Source: Streptomyces hyaluromycini (GTDB lineage: Bacteria; Actinomycetota; Actinomycetes; Streptomycetales; Streptomycetaceae). From it: 64,000 nucleotides of DNA. A program made the position numbers and the translations under genes. The DNA lies in NCBI RefSeq assembly GCF_002217755.1, contig NZ_BCFL01000018.1, forward strand, positions 806,001-870,000. The letters run 5' to 3'. This document shows, one piece after another, positions 17,419-26,160 of the stretch; the stretch's first letter is position 1, and each line of letters begins with the position of its first letter. The notes under the pieces are model-generated. The model made no database searches. It was not told the origin of the DNA and saw only the letters and a program-made list of their open reading frames with translations.

Positions 17419-17490
17419 TGGGCGCGGACGGTTTCGAACCGCCGACATGCTGCTTGTAAGGCAGCCGCTCTACCCCTGAGCTACGCACCC
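17419..17490 (-). tRNA. tRNA-Val (anticodon UAC)
   Basis: On the minus strand GGGTGCG at 17490 starts the acceptor stem and pairs with CGCGCCC near 17420. The D-loop is GCTCAGGGGTAGAGC. The anticodon arm GCTGC-CTTACAA-GCAGC gives anticodon TAC (reads GUA). The T-arm is GGCGG-TTCGAAA-CCGTC. Discriminator A is at 17419. The 3' CCA is not encoded, so it must be added post-transcriptionally. No integrase lies nearby, so there is no sign that it is a used attachment site. Confidence 0.93.
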
Positions 17491-17703
17491 GAGACGAGTC
17501 GACAGCCTACATTGCCAGGGGCGCTGTCCCGCAAACCCGTATCCGGACCGGCCGCGCGTACCGTCGTCGGACGGTCGTGGCGAATGTGACCGGCTGATCG
17601 TATTCACCGCGAACTGACCGGCTCGTGTGTTCGTCTTTCACCAGTGGGAGAATTGCAGCAACCGCCAGGACACAGGGCGCACCGCGGTACGGGAGAGGGA
17701 GAA

Positions 17704-19095
17704 GTGACGGGGACATCGGCGACTTCGGCGGTATCCGAGCGGTCGTACTCGCCTCCCGTACGGGCCCGGCGCACGCCGCTGCGGGATGTTCTCGGTCTGA
17801 TGAGCCTGCCGCTGCTGGCCGTGCTGGTGGTGCCCGGGGCGTTCGCCGGCGGCGGGACGCGGCGGTGGTTCGGGGGGCGTGCGGAGAGTCAGCGGGCGGA
17901 GGCGCAGGCGGCCAAGGACGCCGCGGCCGCCGCGTTCTACGAGCTGGACACCGCCCAGCGGGATCTGCGGATCTCGATAGAGACCATCTCCGCCGTCGAC
18001 GACTCGCCGGCGGCCCGTCGTGCCGTCTCGGACTTCGAGGCGCTGGGGCGGCGGATCGACGAGGTGAGCAACCGGTACATCGAAGCCATCGACGCCTATG
18101 ACCTGGACCGGGACGATCTGGAGGCCGGGGTCGCGGCGCGGGCGCGTGGGCAGATCTCCGGGGCCAAGGACGAGCTGGTCCGGGTCAAGGGGGAGCTGGA
18201 CCGGTTCGGGGAGTCGCTGGGGCCGTTGCTGGGCAAGGCCGAGACGCAGTTGGCGCGGCTGGCGCCGGCCGTGGAGCGGGCCCGGCAGGCGCTGCTGGCG
18301 GCCAGCAACGCGCTCGACGCCGTGCGGAAGACGCAGATCAGGGCGGATGAGCTGGCGGCCCGGCTGGCCGCGCTGTCGCCCGAGCTGACCAGGCTCAACC
18401 AGGGTGCGGGGCAGCACGGTGTGCAGGCGACGCTGGAGCGGGCCGGGCGGGTGCAGCGGGAGGCCGAGGCCATTCGGGTCGAGGCGGAGCGGCTGCCGGA
18501 GAAGGCCGCGGAGATCGATCACCGGCTGGTGAGCCTGCGGACCCGGGCGCAGGCGCTGACCACCCGGGCCGGGCAGGTGGACCCGGTGCTGAGCGAGCTG
18601 CGGCGGCGGTTCTCGGCGGCCTGCTGGCAGGATCTGCAGCAGGTGCCGCAGCAGGCCGTGGAGAACGTCGGGCAGGCCGAGGTGAAGCTGCGGGAGGCGC
18701 AGGCGGCGCGGGACGCGCAGAAGTGGGCGGACGCCGCCTCGCTGCTCTCGACCGTGCGGGCGCTGCTGAACAGTACGGACGAGGCGGTGTCGGCGGCCGG
18801 TGACCGGTTGAGCCGGCTCAACGCCGTGCAGAAGGATCCGCAGGCGGAGATCGAGCGGACGCGGTTCGCGATCCGGGACGCGCAGCGGCTGGCGATGGCC
18901 GGGCGGACCAGTCCGGATCCGCGGCACGCGCGGCTGCTGGACGACGCGGTGGCGCGGCTGGACCGGGCGGTGGGGACGCTGGAGGGGCGGCATCCCGACT
19001 ACTGGCACTTCCTGACGGAGACGGAGGCGGTGCGGCAGTCGGTCGCGCGGGCGGTGGCGCAGATCCGGGAGGACCGGGGCACCGGACACCTGTGA
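17704..19095 (+). CDS. Coiled-coil membrane-associated protein
   Basis: This encodes 463 residues. GTG 17704 directly follows a GGGAGAGGGAGAA purine tract. One membrane helix at about 30-50 (LMSLPLLAVLVVPGAFA) precedes nearly 400 residues of predicted coiled coil, rich in Ala, Glu, Arg and Leu (for example AESQRAEAQAAKDAAAAAFY and DELAARLAAL). There is a single Cys. The C-terminus contains HPDYWHFLTETEAVRQSVA. It could be a septation or wall scaffold. No enzymatic motif is visible. It is followed by a DUF4383 gene after 82 bp. Confidence 0.75.
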   Translation: MTGTSATSAVSERSYSPPVRARRTPLRDVLGLMSLPLLAVLVVPGAFAGGGTRRWFGGRAESQRAEAQAAKDAAAAAFYELDTAQRDLRISIETISAVDDSPAARRAVSDFEALGRRIDEVSNRYIEAIDAYDLDRDDLEAGVAARARGQISGAKDELVRVKGELDRFGESLGPLLGKAETQLARLAPAVERARQALLAASNALDAVRKTQIRADELAARLAALSPELTRLNQGAGQHGVQATLERAGRVQREAEAIRVEAERLPEKAAEIDHRLVSLRTRAQALTTRAGQVDPVLSELRRRFSAACWQDLQQVPQQAVENVGQAEVKLREAQAARDAQKWADAASLLSTVRALLNSTDEAVSAAGDRLSRLNAVQKDPQAEIERTRFAIRDAQRLAMAGRTSPDPRHARLLDDAVARLDRAVGTLEGRHPDYWHFLTETEAVRQSVARAVAQIREDRGTGHL

Positions 19096-19177
19096 GCCGT
19101 TGCCGTCCCCTCGGTGCGGGCGGATATTGGGAGGGCGGTCCGTAATCCAGGTCCGCAGTCCAGATGGGGAGGCGGAG

Positions 19178-19726
19178 ATGGCCTCACACGCAGCGCACTC
19201 GGGGACGTCGGGGACCTCGCGGCGGCGGATCATTTTCGACGAGGCGCTGCCCGTCGACCACCGCCTGAACAGGATCTACCGGATCGGGGCGGGCCTGATG
19301 GGCCTGTTCCTGCTGGCGTTCGGGATCCTCGGACTGACCAACAACATCGGCTTCTTCGACACGGGCGGGAACAGCGCGATCGGTCTGAACACGAACGGTG
19401 CGCTGAGCGTGCTGTCGATCTGTGTGGGGCTGCTGCTGTTCGTCGGGATGGTGATCGGCGGGAACTTCGCGTCCACGCTGAACATGGTGCTGGGTGTGCT
19501 GTTCATCCTGAACGGCTTCCTGTTCCTGGGTCTGCTCGACACCCAGTCGGACTTCCTGGCGTTCAAGATCCAGAACGTGCTGTTCAGTTTCGTGGTGGGC
19601 CTCGTGCTGATGGTGTTCGGGATGTACGGCAGGGTGAGTACGAACCTGCCGCACGACAACCCGTACTGGCGGGCCCGCCACCCCGAGGCGGAGCAGCGGG
19701 CCGAACCTGAGGCTCAGGTGCGGTAG
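19178..19726 (+). CDS. DUF4383 membrane protein
   Basis: This encodes 182 residues from ATG 19178, with GGGAGGCGGAG upstream. Four helices are visible: IYRIGAGLMGLFLLAFGILGL, a second near 70-90, a third near 95-118 and a fourth near 130-150. The extracellular loop GFFDTGGNSAIGLNTNGALS is characteristic of DUF4383. The function is unknown. Its 3' end overlaps the convergent amidase-like gene by 13 bp. Confidence 0.85.
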   Translation: MASHAAHSGTSGTSRRRIIFDEALPVDHRLNRIYRIGAGLMGLFLLAFGILGLTNNIGFFDTGGNSAIGLNTNGALSVLSICVGLLLFVGMVIGGNFASTLNMVLGVLFILNGFLFLGLLDTQSDFLAFKIQNVLFSFVVGLVLMVFGMYGRVSTNLPHDNPYWRARHPEAEQRAEPEAQVR

Positions 19727-20886
19727 GCGTAGTAGTACGCGTTCGGGTACGACGCGATGAGGCTCGCCAGCGACCTGCGGTAGGTGTTGTTGGAGTGGTA
19801 TGTCACATACGGGATGCCGTTGGCCTTGTACGTGACGATCATCGTGTGGTCCTTCGCCCCGTCCCGGTCGAAGTCCACCTGGATGACGTCGCCGACTTCC
19901 GCCTGGTAGACGTTGGCGAGCGGGGTGGTCCGCTTGGAGTTCTGGGCGAACCAGGACCACTCGTTGACGCCGACGAACGAGTCGGACTGGATGTCGGCGG
20001 TGCCGAACCACTTCGTGTAGTCGTAGACGTAGCCCGGGACGTGCTTCCAGCCGCCGGCCTTGAGTGACTGGCTGACGAAGTTGGTGCAGTCGCCGCCGGC
20101 CGTCTCGTTGTTGTAGTCCGGGTAGGCGGTGTTGTAGTTGTTCCAGTACGTCTCGGCGTAGGTGGCCATCGCCTTGTAGTCGTACGTGCCGCCGGTGAGC
20201 GTCTTCGGCACGGCCACCGGGTTGCGGGTGGTGGCCGCGCGGGGGGCGTCCGGCGTGGAGTTGCCGTCGTCGGGGGTGGCGGGCGCCTTGACCGAAGGCT
20301 TGGACAGCGTGTTGACGGCGAGGCCGCCCTCGTCGGTGTCCTGGATGTTCGTCAGCTGCCAGGTGCCCCGCTGGTCCGCCTTGAAGGTCAGCTCGTGGTG
20401 GGCCTGGAAGCCGGTGCTCTTCGGCGTGCCGCCGGCGGCCTTGGCGTAGGTCAGCGTCGTGGTCTCGGTGACGTCGGCCTTGGCGGTGCGGCCGGTCACG
20501 CGGGTCGCGTCGAGCGTGACCTGGGTGCTGCCGGCGCTGTACGTCTCGCCGGCCTTGGCGATGCTGTTCTGACGGCCGCGCAGCTGGGTCAGCGCCGTGT
20601 TCTCGTCGCGCGACTGGGTGCTGGAGAGCCGGACGTCGCCGGAGAAGCGGGACGTCTGCTTCTTCTGCGAGGCACCCTGGACGAGGGCCTGGGTGCGGTC
20701 GGTGAAGACCGCGTCGGCCAGCTTCTGGAAGGTCGCCTTGGTCGCGGCGTTCACGGTCGGGTCGTCGACGACGGCCGCGCCCGCGCTCCAGTTGGGCACG
20801 AGGGCGACGCCGGCGACGACCGAGGCGGCCGCCGCCGTGACTATGGCCGCACGGCTGCGCTTACGGCTCAGTTTTCTGGATTTCAA
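19714..20886 (-). CDS. Secreted amidase-fold protein (Amidase_6 domain)
   Basis: This encodes 390 residues. TTG 20886 follows AGGGGAAC; the N-terminus is MKSRKLSRKRSR then a hydrophobic core and AGA cleavage site near residue 37, a Sec signal peptide. Residues about 40-190 form a variable beta-rich domain. The C-terminal 150 residues hold the Amidase_6 signature: YAETYWNNYNTAYPDYNNE, GGDCTNFVSQSLKAGGW (catalytic Cys), AEVGDVIQVDF and DHTMIVT (catalytic His), a CHAP/NlpC-like fold. Likely a wall- or peptide-directed hydrolase. It lies downstream of two other envelope genes on the same strand. Confidence 0.87.
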   Translation of the reverse strand: MKSRKLSRKRSRAAIVTAAAASVVAGVALVPNWSAGAAVVDDPTVNAATKATFQKLADAVFTDRTQALVQGASQKKQTSRFSGDVRLSSTQSRDENTALTQLRGRQNSIAKAGETYSAGSTQVTLDATRVTGRTAKADVTETTTLTYAKAAGGTPKSTGFQAHHELTFKADQRGTWQLTNIQDTDEGGLAVNTLSKPSVKAPATPDDGNSTPDAPRAATTRNPVAVPKTLTGGTYDYKAMATYAETYWNNYNTAYPDYNNETAGGDCTNFVSQSLKAGGWKHVPGYVYDYTKWFGTADIQSDSFVGVNEWSWFAQNSKRTTPLANVYQAEVGDVIQVDFDRDGAKDHTMIVTYKANGIPYVTYHSNNTYRRSLASLIASYPNAYYYAYRT

Positions 20887-21031
20887 TGGTGTTCCCCTCT
20901 ACGCCGGTACACCTCTACCGGGCGACGGCATCTTCGCACGACGTGTGTGACTCCTGTGAAGGGGGTTGCACGATTGGAATCCGCTTGCTGTCGCGCCGAA
21001 TTGAACCGCCCGCCGGGAGTTGGTACGACGC

Positions 21032-22330
21032 TCACTTCACGATGCTCGACCAGTCCGACGGGGCCTGGGCGGGGTCAAGGGTGCGCAGCCGGGCGAGGGT
21101 GGCCGGGTCCTGGGCGTCCATCCAGTCGGAAAGCTCCTTGAAGGAGACGCACTTGACGCCCTTCTTGGTGCATATCTTCGGGATGATCTGGTCGATGGCC
21201 TTCATGTAGATGCCGCCGTTCCAGTCCTCGAAGTGGTTGCCGATGAACAGGGGGGCGCGGCTGCCGTAGTAGACGCGGTTGAAGCCGTCCATGTAGGACT
21301 CGACGGTCTGCTGCTCCCATTCGGCGTACTTGGCGGGGTCGCCGTCGGTCTCGCCGTTGGACTGGTTGTAGAGGAAGTTGAAGTCCATGGACAGGCCCTG
21401 GTAGTCACCGCCGGGGTAGGGGAGCATCTCCAGCGGGAAGTTCCACAGGCCGTCCTTCTTCGAGGGCCATATCTGGAAGTCGCCGGGGGAGCTGGCGTCG
21501 TACTTCCAGTTGTAGCCGTACTTCTGCAGGGCCTTGAGCAGGTTGGGCTGGCCTTCCAGGCAGGGGGCGCGGCCGCCGACGACCTCCTGCTTGAAGTCGA
21601 AGGGCAGGGCGGGGATGTCCTTGAAGCCGGTGTTGGTCTTCCAGTTCTCGACGAACTTGTAGAACTGGTCGATCTCGCTCTTCCACTGCTCGACGCTCCA
21701 GTCGCCGCCGCCCTTCTTCTCGCAGAAGTGGCCGTTGAAGTGGGTGCCGATCTCGTTGCCGTCGTTGTAGGCCTCGCGGAGCTGTTCCAGGGTGGTGCGG
21801 ATGTGCTCGTCGGTGGCGTAGTCGATGGCGGCGTCGCCGGGCTGGTGCATCGGGCCGGTGTAGAGGGTCTTCTTGCTCTTGGGCAGCAGGTAGATGCCGG
21901 TGAGGAAGAAGGTCATGTGGGCGTTGTACTCCTTGGCCATCTCCCGGTAGTGCGAGAAGAGATGGTCGGAGCCCTCCAGCGCGCCGTCCCAGGAGAAGAC
22001 GACGAACTGGGGCGGCTTCTCACCCGGCTTGAGCTTCACGGGCTTCAACTGGCCCTTCTGCGGCCCGGTGTACGAGGTCGAGCCGTCGCCCAGGATGTGG
22101 GTCTTGCCGTCCCACTTCGGTGAGGCCGAGGCCGACGGGGAGGCCTTGGTGGTCCCGGCGGCGGTGGGCGCGGTGTCGTCCTGTCTGGTGAGCACCAGAT
22201 AGCCCGCGACGAGGGAGGCCACGACCAGGAAGGCGGCCAGGGTCATGACCTCCGGGCGGGCTGGACGGCGGTCACGGGCGGGCGCCTTGCGGCGGTGACC
22301 GCCGGCTGTCTGCTTCGTGCGGGGCTTCAT
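21032..22330 (-). CDS. Membrane-anchored polysaccharide-deacetylase-like protein
   Basis: This encodes 432 residues from ATG 22330. It has a basic N-terminus, one membrane helix near residues 29-47 and a Ser/Thr/Ala linker. The catalytic-type barrel starts with PPQFVVFSWDGALEGSDHLF near 105 and includes HMTFFLTGIYLL and NEIGTHFNGHFCEKKG (HxxxH/HxxxxH metal-site region), consistent with carbohydrate esterase family 4, although the first motif is SWDGA rather than the usual TFDDG. It may deacetylate a wall glycan, or be a binding relative. The gap from the upstream penicillin-binding-protein gene is 52 bp, suggesting an operon. Confidence 0.78.
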   Translation of the reverse strand: MKPRTKQTAGGHRRKAPARDRRPARPEVMTLAAFLVVASLVAGYLVLTRQDDTAPTAAGTTKASPSASASPKWDGKTHILGDGSTSYTGPQKGQLKPVKLKPGEKPPQFVVFSWDGALEGSDHLFSHYREMAKEYNAHMTFFLTGIYLLPKSKKTLYTGPMHQPGDAAIDYATDEHIRTTLEQLREAYNDGNEIGTHFNGHFCEKKGGGDWSVEQWKSEIDQFYKFVENWKTNTGFKDIPALPFDFKQEVVGGRAPCLEGQPNLLKALQKYGYNWKYDASSPGDFQIWPSKKDGLWNFPLEMLPYPGGDYQGLSMDFNFLYNQSNGETDGDPAKYAEWEQQTVESYMDGFNRVYYGSRAPLFIGNHFEDWNGGIYMKAIDQIIPKICTKKGVKCVSFKELSDWMDAQDPATLARLRTLDPAQAPSDWSSIVK

Positions 22331-22382
22331 GCTCGGCTCATTCTGCGGGTGGGTGGCGTGGGGAGCGTCGGGGCCTCGGGGG

Positions 22383-24878
22383 TCAGCCGAGGCCCATGGC
22401 CTGTGCCCAGACCGTGTAAGGGACGTTGTCGGTGCCGGATCCGGCGATTCCCTTGAGCGGCAGCGGCTCCAGGGACTTGTTCAGGTCGATGCGGTAGACG
22501 ACGACCGACGTCGTCACCTTCGAGAGCGTGCCGGTGTACCAGGCGGCGGTGTCCTTGCCGCTGGCGTACGTGCTGCCGGCCTTCCCGGCCGCCGCGTTGG
22601 TCAGCGCGGTGGTCGGATGGGCCAGGCGGAACGATTCGGTGAGTGCCTGCTCGACGTCCTCGGCCACGTCGTCGCGGACCGCGCGGGTCGGCCGGGAGGT
22701 GTCCATGGCGATCCGGCGGCCGTTGCGGGTGATCTTGGAGACCGAGTACGGCTCGGTGTGGTCGCCGCCGGCGGCGAACGTGGCGTATCCGCCGGCCATC
22801 CGGATCGCGCTGGGTGTGGAGCTGCCCATGGAGAGCGCGGGCACCTGGGGTCCCATGCTCTCGGAGAGCAGTCCGGAGGCCACCGCGGTGGACCGCACCT
22901 TGTCGAGTCCGGTGTCCACGCCGAGTTGCATGAAGGGGGTGTTCACCGACTGGGCGAGGGCATTGGCCAGGCTGATCTGCCCGTAGGACTTGTCGTCGTC
23001 GTTCTTGGCGTAGACCTTCTTGCCGCTGCGGTCCCAGTACGGTCCGTCGGGTGTGGTGACCGGGACCTTGTCGTCGCCGTCGTAGAGCGTCTCGGGCAGG
23101 ACGTCGGTGGCGGCCCCGCCGCGTTCCTTGTGGATGCCGTTCTGCAGTCCGGCCGCGTAGACGAAGGGCAGGAAGGCGCTGCCGGCCGGGACGGTGGTGG
23201 CGTTGGACTCGTTGTAGCCCTGTGTCCGGTGGTCGGGGCCGCCGTACACGGCGACGATCCGTCCGTCGGTGGCGACCGAGGCGGCGCCGTAGTGGGCGGC
23301 CGCGGCGTTCTTCAGGTCGCTCGCCTTGGCCTCCTTGCGGGCCTCGGTCACGGCCTTGGTGAGGGTGCCTTCCTTCTTCCGGTCGAAGGTCGTGTAGATC
23401 TGGTATCCGCCCAGGTCGAACTGTTTGTCCGAGATGTGGGCGGACTTCTTGGCGTACTGCTGCGCCAGTTCCACGAGGTAGTCGCTCTGATTGCCGGTGT
23501 CGTACACCTTGTTGGTCGCGATCGGTTCGGGGAACTTGGTGTACTTGGCCCGCTCGGTCGGCGACAGCTTGCCGATCTTGACCATCCGGTCCAGGATCCA
23601 GGACCAGCGTTCCACCGCCCGCTTGTGGTTGGCCTGGCCGAGCGTCGGGTCGTAGAGCCCGGCGCCCTTGAGCAGCCCGGCGAGCATGGCGGCCTGGCTG
23701 GCGTTCAGCTGGCCGACGTCCTTGCCGTAGTAGGCCTGGGCGGCGCGCTGGATGCCGTACGTCCCCCGGCCGAACCAGCTGGTGTTGAGGTAGCCCTCCA
23801 GGATCTGGTCCTTGCTCATCTTGTTGTCGAGCTTGAGGGAGATCATGGCCTCGGTGAATTTACGGCTTACCGTCTGGTTCTGCGTGAGATAGACGTTTTT
23901 CACGTATTGCTGGGTAATCGTCGAGCCGCCCTCGGTGTCCCCTTCGCCGACTGTGCGATACAGGGCCCGGGCTATGCCTTTGACCGATATACCGGGGTCG
24001 GAGTAGAAACTCTCGTTCTCGGCCGCGAGCACCGCCCAGCGCACGTCCACGGGTATGTCCTTGAGCGGCATGTCCTGCCGCTGCACCCAGCCGGTCCGGG
24101 CCATCGGCGTTCCGTCGGACCAGAAGTAGACGTTGTCCTGCTGGGTGGCGTACGTGTTGAGGTTGCTGGGAATGTCCGTCGCCGCGTAGGCCACCACGAG
24201 GAACAGCCCGGTCAGCCCGATGCTCCCCAGCCAGGCCCCCAGCCACTGCCGCCAGGACGGCACCCAGCGCCGCCAGCCGGTCCGGCCGGGGCGCGGGTAC
24301 ATCGGCCGCAGCTTCCGCGCGTACGGCAGCAGGGGCTCGATACGGGGCCCCACGAGAGCCCCGATCCGCTCCCAAGCACCGACGGCACGCTCCCGCGCGG
24401 AGGGCCGCGCGCTGCGCCGCCGCTCGGCACGGCCGCCCGAGGCCGCCGACTCCGGCTCCGGCCGCCGTTGTTCGGGCACCCGGATCTGCATCGTGACGTC
24501 CGCCCGCAGGGCGCCCACGTTCAGATGCAGGGTCTCGTCGTGCACCGGCAGATCCGGCTGCTTGCGCCGTGCTCGCTTACCGGGCGCCGGGTCGTCGCCC
24601 GCGCCGCGGCGCGCACCCTCGCCCTCCCCCGCCTGCGCGGTGTCGGCCTCGGCGGCCCGCAGGGCGTGCAGCTCCTTCCACAGAGCCTCCGCCTTGCGCC
24701 GCGCGACCTCCTGCGCACGCTGAGCGTCGTCGCCCTTCTGCCACAGAGCGTGCTCCGCGCGCAGGCCGTCGACGTTCAGATGCAGGGTCGCGTCCGGCTC
24801 GAACGGCTTCCGACCCCGGGGTCCGGCCTGGTCATGGCCCTCCTCCGGGTCGCCCGTCCGCTCCGATGCGTCCGTCAC
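22383..24878 (-). CDS. Class A penicillin-binding protein with intact GT51 and degenerate transpeptidase domain
   Basis: This encodes 831 residues from GTG 24878 (GGAGACG upstream). A long cytoplasmic N-terminus (about 215 residues) carries a duplicated motif, TLHLNVDGLRA near 31 and TLHLNVGALRA near 116. The membrane helix is near 218-238. The GT51 domain retains LAAENESFYSDPG near 284 and EGGSTITQQYVKN near 316, so it should polymerise lipid II. In the transpeptidase domain the nucleophile motif reads GSAFLPF near 567 (no Lys of SxxK), the second is SVN near 644, and KTG is replaced by KAG near 766. Cross-linking activity is therefore doubtful. Confidence 0.87.
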   Translation of the reverse strand: MTDASERTGDPEEGHDQAGPRGRKPFEPDATLHLNVDGLRAEHALWQKGDDAQRAQEVARRKAEALWKELHALRAAEADTAQAGEGEGARRGAGDDPAPGKRARRKQPDLPVHDETLHLNVGALRADVTMQIRVPEQRRPEPESAASGGRAERRRSARPSARERAVGAWERIGALVGPRIEPLLPYARKLRPMYPRPGRTGWRRWVPSWRQWLGAWLGSIGLTGLFLVVAYAATDIPSNLNTYATQQDNVYFWSDGTPMARTGWVQRQDMPLKDIPVDVRWAVLAAENESFYSDPGISVKGIARALYRTVGEGDTEGGSTITQQYVKNVYLTQNQTVSRKFTEAMISLKLDNKMSKDQILEGYLNTSWFGRGTYGIQRAAQAYYGKDVGQLNASQAAMLAGLLKGAGLYDPTLGQANHKRAVERWSWILDRMVKIGKLSPTERAKYTKFPEPIATNKVYDTGNQSDYLVELAQQYAKKSAHISDKQFDLGGYQIYTTFDRKKEGTLTKAVTEARKEAKASDLKNAAAAHYGAASVATDGRIVAVYGGPDHRTQGYNESNATTVPAGSAFLPFVYAAGLQNGIHKERGGAATDVLPETLYDGDDKVPVTTPDGPYWDRSGKKVYAKNDDDKSYGQISLANALAQSVNTPFMQLGVDTGLDKVRSTAVASGLLSESMGPQVPALSMGSSTPSAIRMAGGYATFAAGGDHTEPYSVSKITRNGRRIAMDTSRPTRAVRDDVAEDVEQALTESFRLAHPTTALTNAAAGKAGSTYASGKDTAAWYTGTLSKVTTSVVVYRIDLNKSLEPLPLKGIAGSGTDNVPYTVWAQAMGLG

Positions 24879-25126
24879 GACTGCGTCTCCCCTCGCACTC
24901 GGTCTTGCGCGCGTGGTCGGACACGACGGGGGGGGCAGGGCCGCGGTGGGCGCGGCGCTACGAGCCCCCCTCTTCCCCCGGTCTTTCGGCTCCTCGCGGC
25001 CAGCTCAAATTATCAGCGATCTTTTCAAAATCTCCGCACAAGTATCGGACAGAAAGGAACACTCATGAAATTCTGAGGTGAAGTGATGCCCATCACTCCC
25101 GCATCACTGCCGCTAGCCTGTCCCTC

Positions 25127-25351
25127 ATGCCCCGCTACGAGTACCGCTGCCGCACCTGCGGCGACACCTTCGAACTGTCCCGCCCCATGGCCGAGTCATC
25201 GGCTCCGGCAGCATGCCCGGAAGGGCATCAAGACACGGTAAAGCTCTTGTCGACGGTGGCGGTGGGGGGCTCGGCGTCCGCGCCCGCCACCGGCTCCGGC
25301 GCCCCCGCCGCCTCCGGTGGGGGCTGCTGCGGCGGCGGTTGCTGCGGCTAG
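25127..25351 (+). CDS. FmdB-family zinc-ribbon protein
   Basis: This encodes 74 residues from ATG 25127. MPRYEYRCRTCGDTFELSRPM is the FmdB regulatory-domain signature with the first CxxC. The second zinc knuckle is the variant ACPEGHQ. The C-terminus is a Gly/Cys cluster (GGGCCGGGCCG) common in Streptomyces members. The function is unclear; it is a putative transcription-associated small protein. Its stop shares CTAG with the stop of the convergent HAD gene. Confidence 0.85.
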   Translation: MPRYEYRCRTCGDTFELSRPMAESSAPAACPEGHQDTVKLLSTVAVGGSASAPATGSGAPAASGGGCCGGGCCG

Positions 25352-26160
25352 CCCGCCGTACGGACCGCCTTCAGGAATTCGCGCAGGATTCGCTCACCGG
25401 CGAGCACCCCTCGCTCCGGCAGCGCGGTGATGGCCGGCCCGGTCCACCCGGCGTCGGCCAGCTCCCCGTGCCCCGGCCGCCAGCCGCAGTCCGCGGCCAG
25501 CAACAGGTCGGCGTCCAGCAGCGAGTCCCCCGCGGCCACCGTCAGCTCGGCCCCGGTCCGGCGCGCGACCTCCCGCATGGCCGCGCTCTTCGTCAGCGGC
25601 TTCGGCACGGCGTAGATCTTCCGGCCCTGCAACGACACCGTCCAGCCGCGGTTCTCCGCCCACACCGCGAGGCTCTTCACCCACTCCTCGGGCAGCAGCT
25701 CCCGCTCCACGACCAGGTAGGCGAACAGGTCCTCGGCGACCCGCTGCTTGCGCAGCCACACCGGATCGGCGTGCTCCGCCAGATACGCCCGCACCTCGTC
25801 CAGCGGGGCGCACTCGTCGGCCAGCCGCGCCAGCACCCGTCCGTGCCAGTCCACGTCGGACACCCCGTCGACCAGCAGATGCCCGCCGTTGGCACAGATG
25901 GCGTACCTCGGCGCGGGCCCCGGCAGGTTGATCCGCTCGTACTGCTTGCGGGTCCGCGTCGTGGTCGGCACGAAGACGGCCGCGTCCCCCAGTTCGGCCA
26001 GCAGCTGCGCGGCCGTCTCCGTCATGTACGACAGCGGCCTGCTCTCGTGCACCTCGACGCAGAGCAGCCGGGGCGCCCGCGCGTCCGGCATGGTCAGCGC
26101 CAGGGCACCCGCCGAGTAGATGAGCGTGCGGTCGAGGTCACTTGCGACGAGCACCGCCAT
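25348..26160 (-). CDS. HAD-family phosphatase of the Ter-associated biosynthetic operon
   Basis: This encodes 270 residues; its ATG at 26160 overlaps the TGA of the upstream gene (TGATG), indicating translational coupling. HAD motifs: VASDLDRTLIYS (nucleophile Asp8), VPTTTRTRKQYERI (motif II Thr), PKPLTKSAAMREV (motif III Lys) and AAGDSLLDADLLL (motif IV), with a C2-type cap between II and III, as in Cof-type and sucrose-phosphatase-like enzymes. Comparative genomics places this family in operons with TerD, PRTase and PELOTA genes, probably dephosphorylating the nucleoside-like product. Confidence 0.87.
   Translation of the reverse strand: MAVLVASDLDRTLIYSAGALALTMPDARAPRLLCVEVHESRPLSYMTETAAQLLAELGDAAVFVPTTTRTRKQYERINLPGPAPRYAICANGGHLLVDGVSDVDWHGRVLARLADECAPLDEVRAYLAEHADPVWLRKQRVAEDLFAYLVVERELLPEEWVKSLAVWAENRGWTVSLQGRKIYAVPKPLTKSAAMREVARRTGAELTVAAGDSLLDADLLLAADCGWRPGHGELADAGWTGPAITALPERGVLAGERILREFLKAVRTAG

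Noticed and set aside
17419..17490. tRNA-Val considered as an attachment site of an integrated element
   Set aside because: No integrase, no partial tRNA duplication and ordinary Streptomyces genes on both sides.
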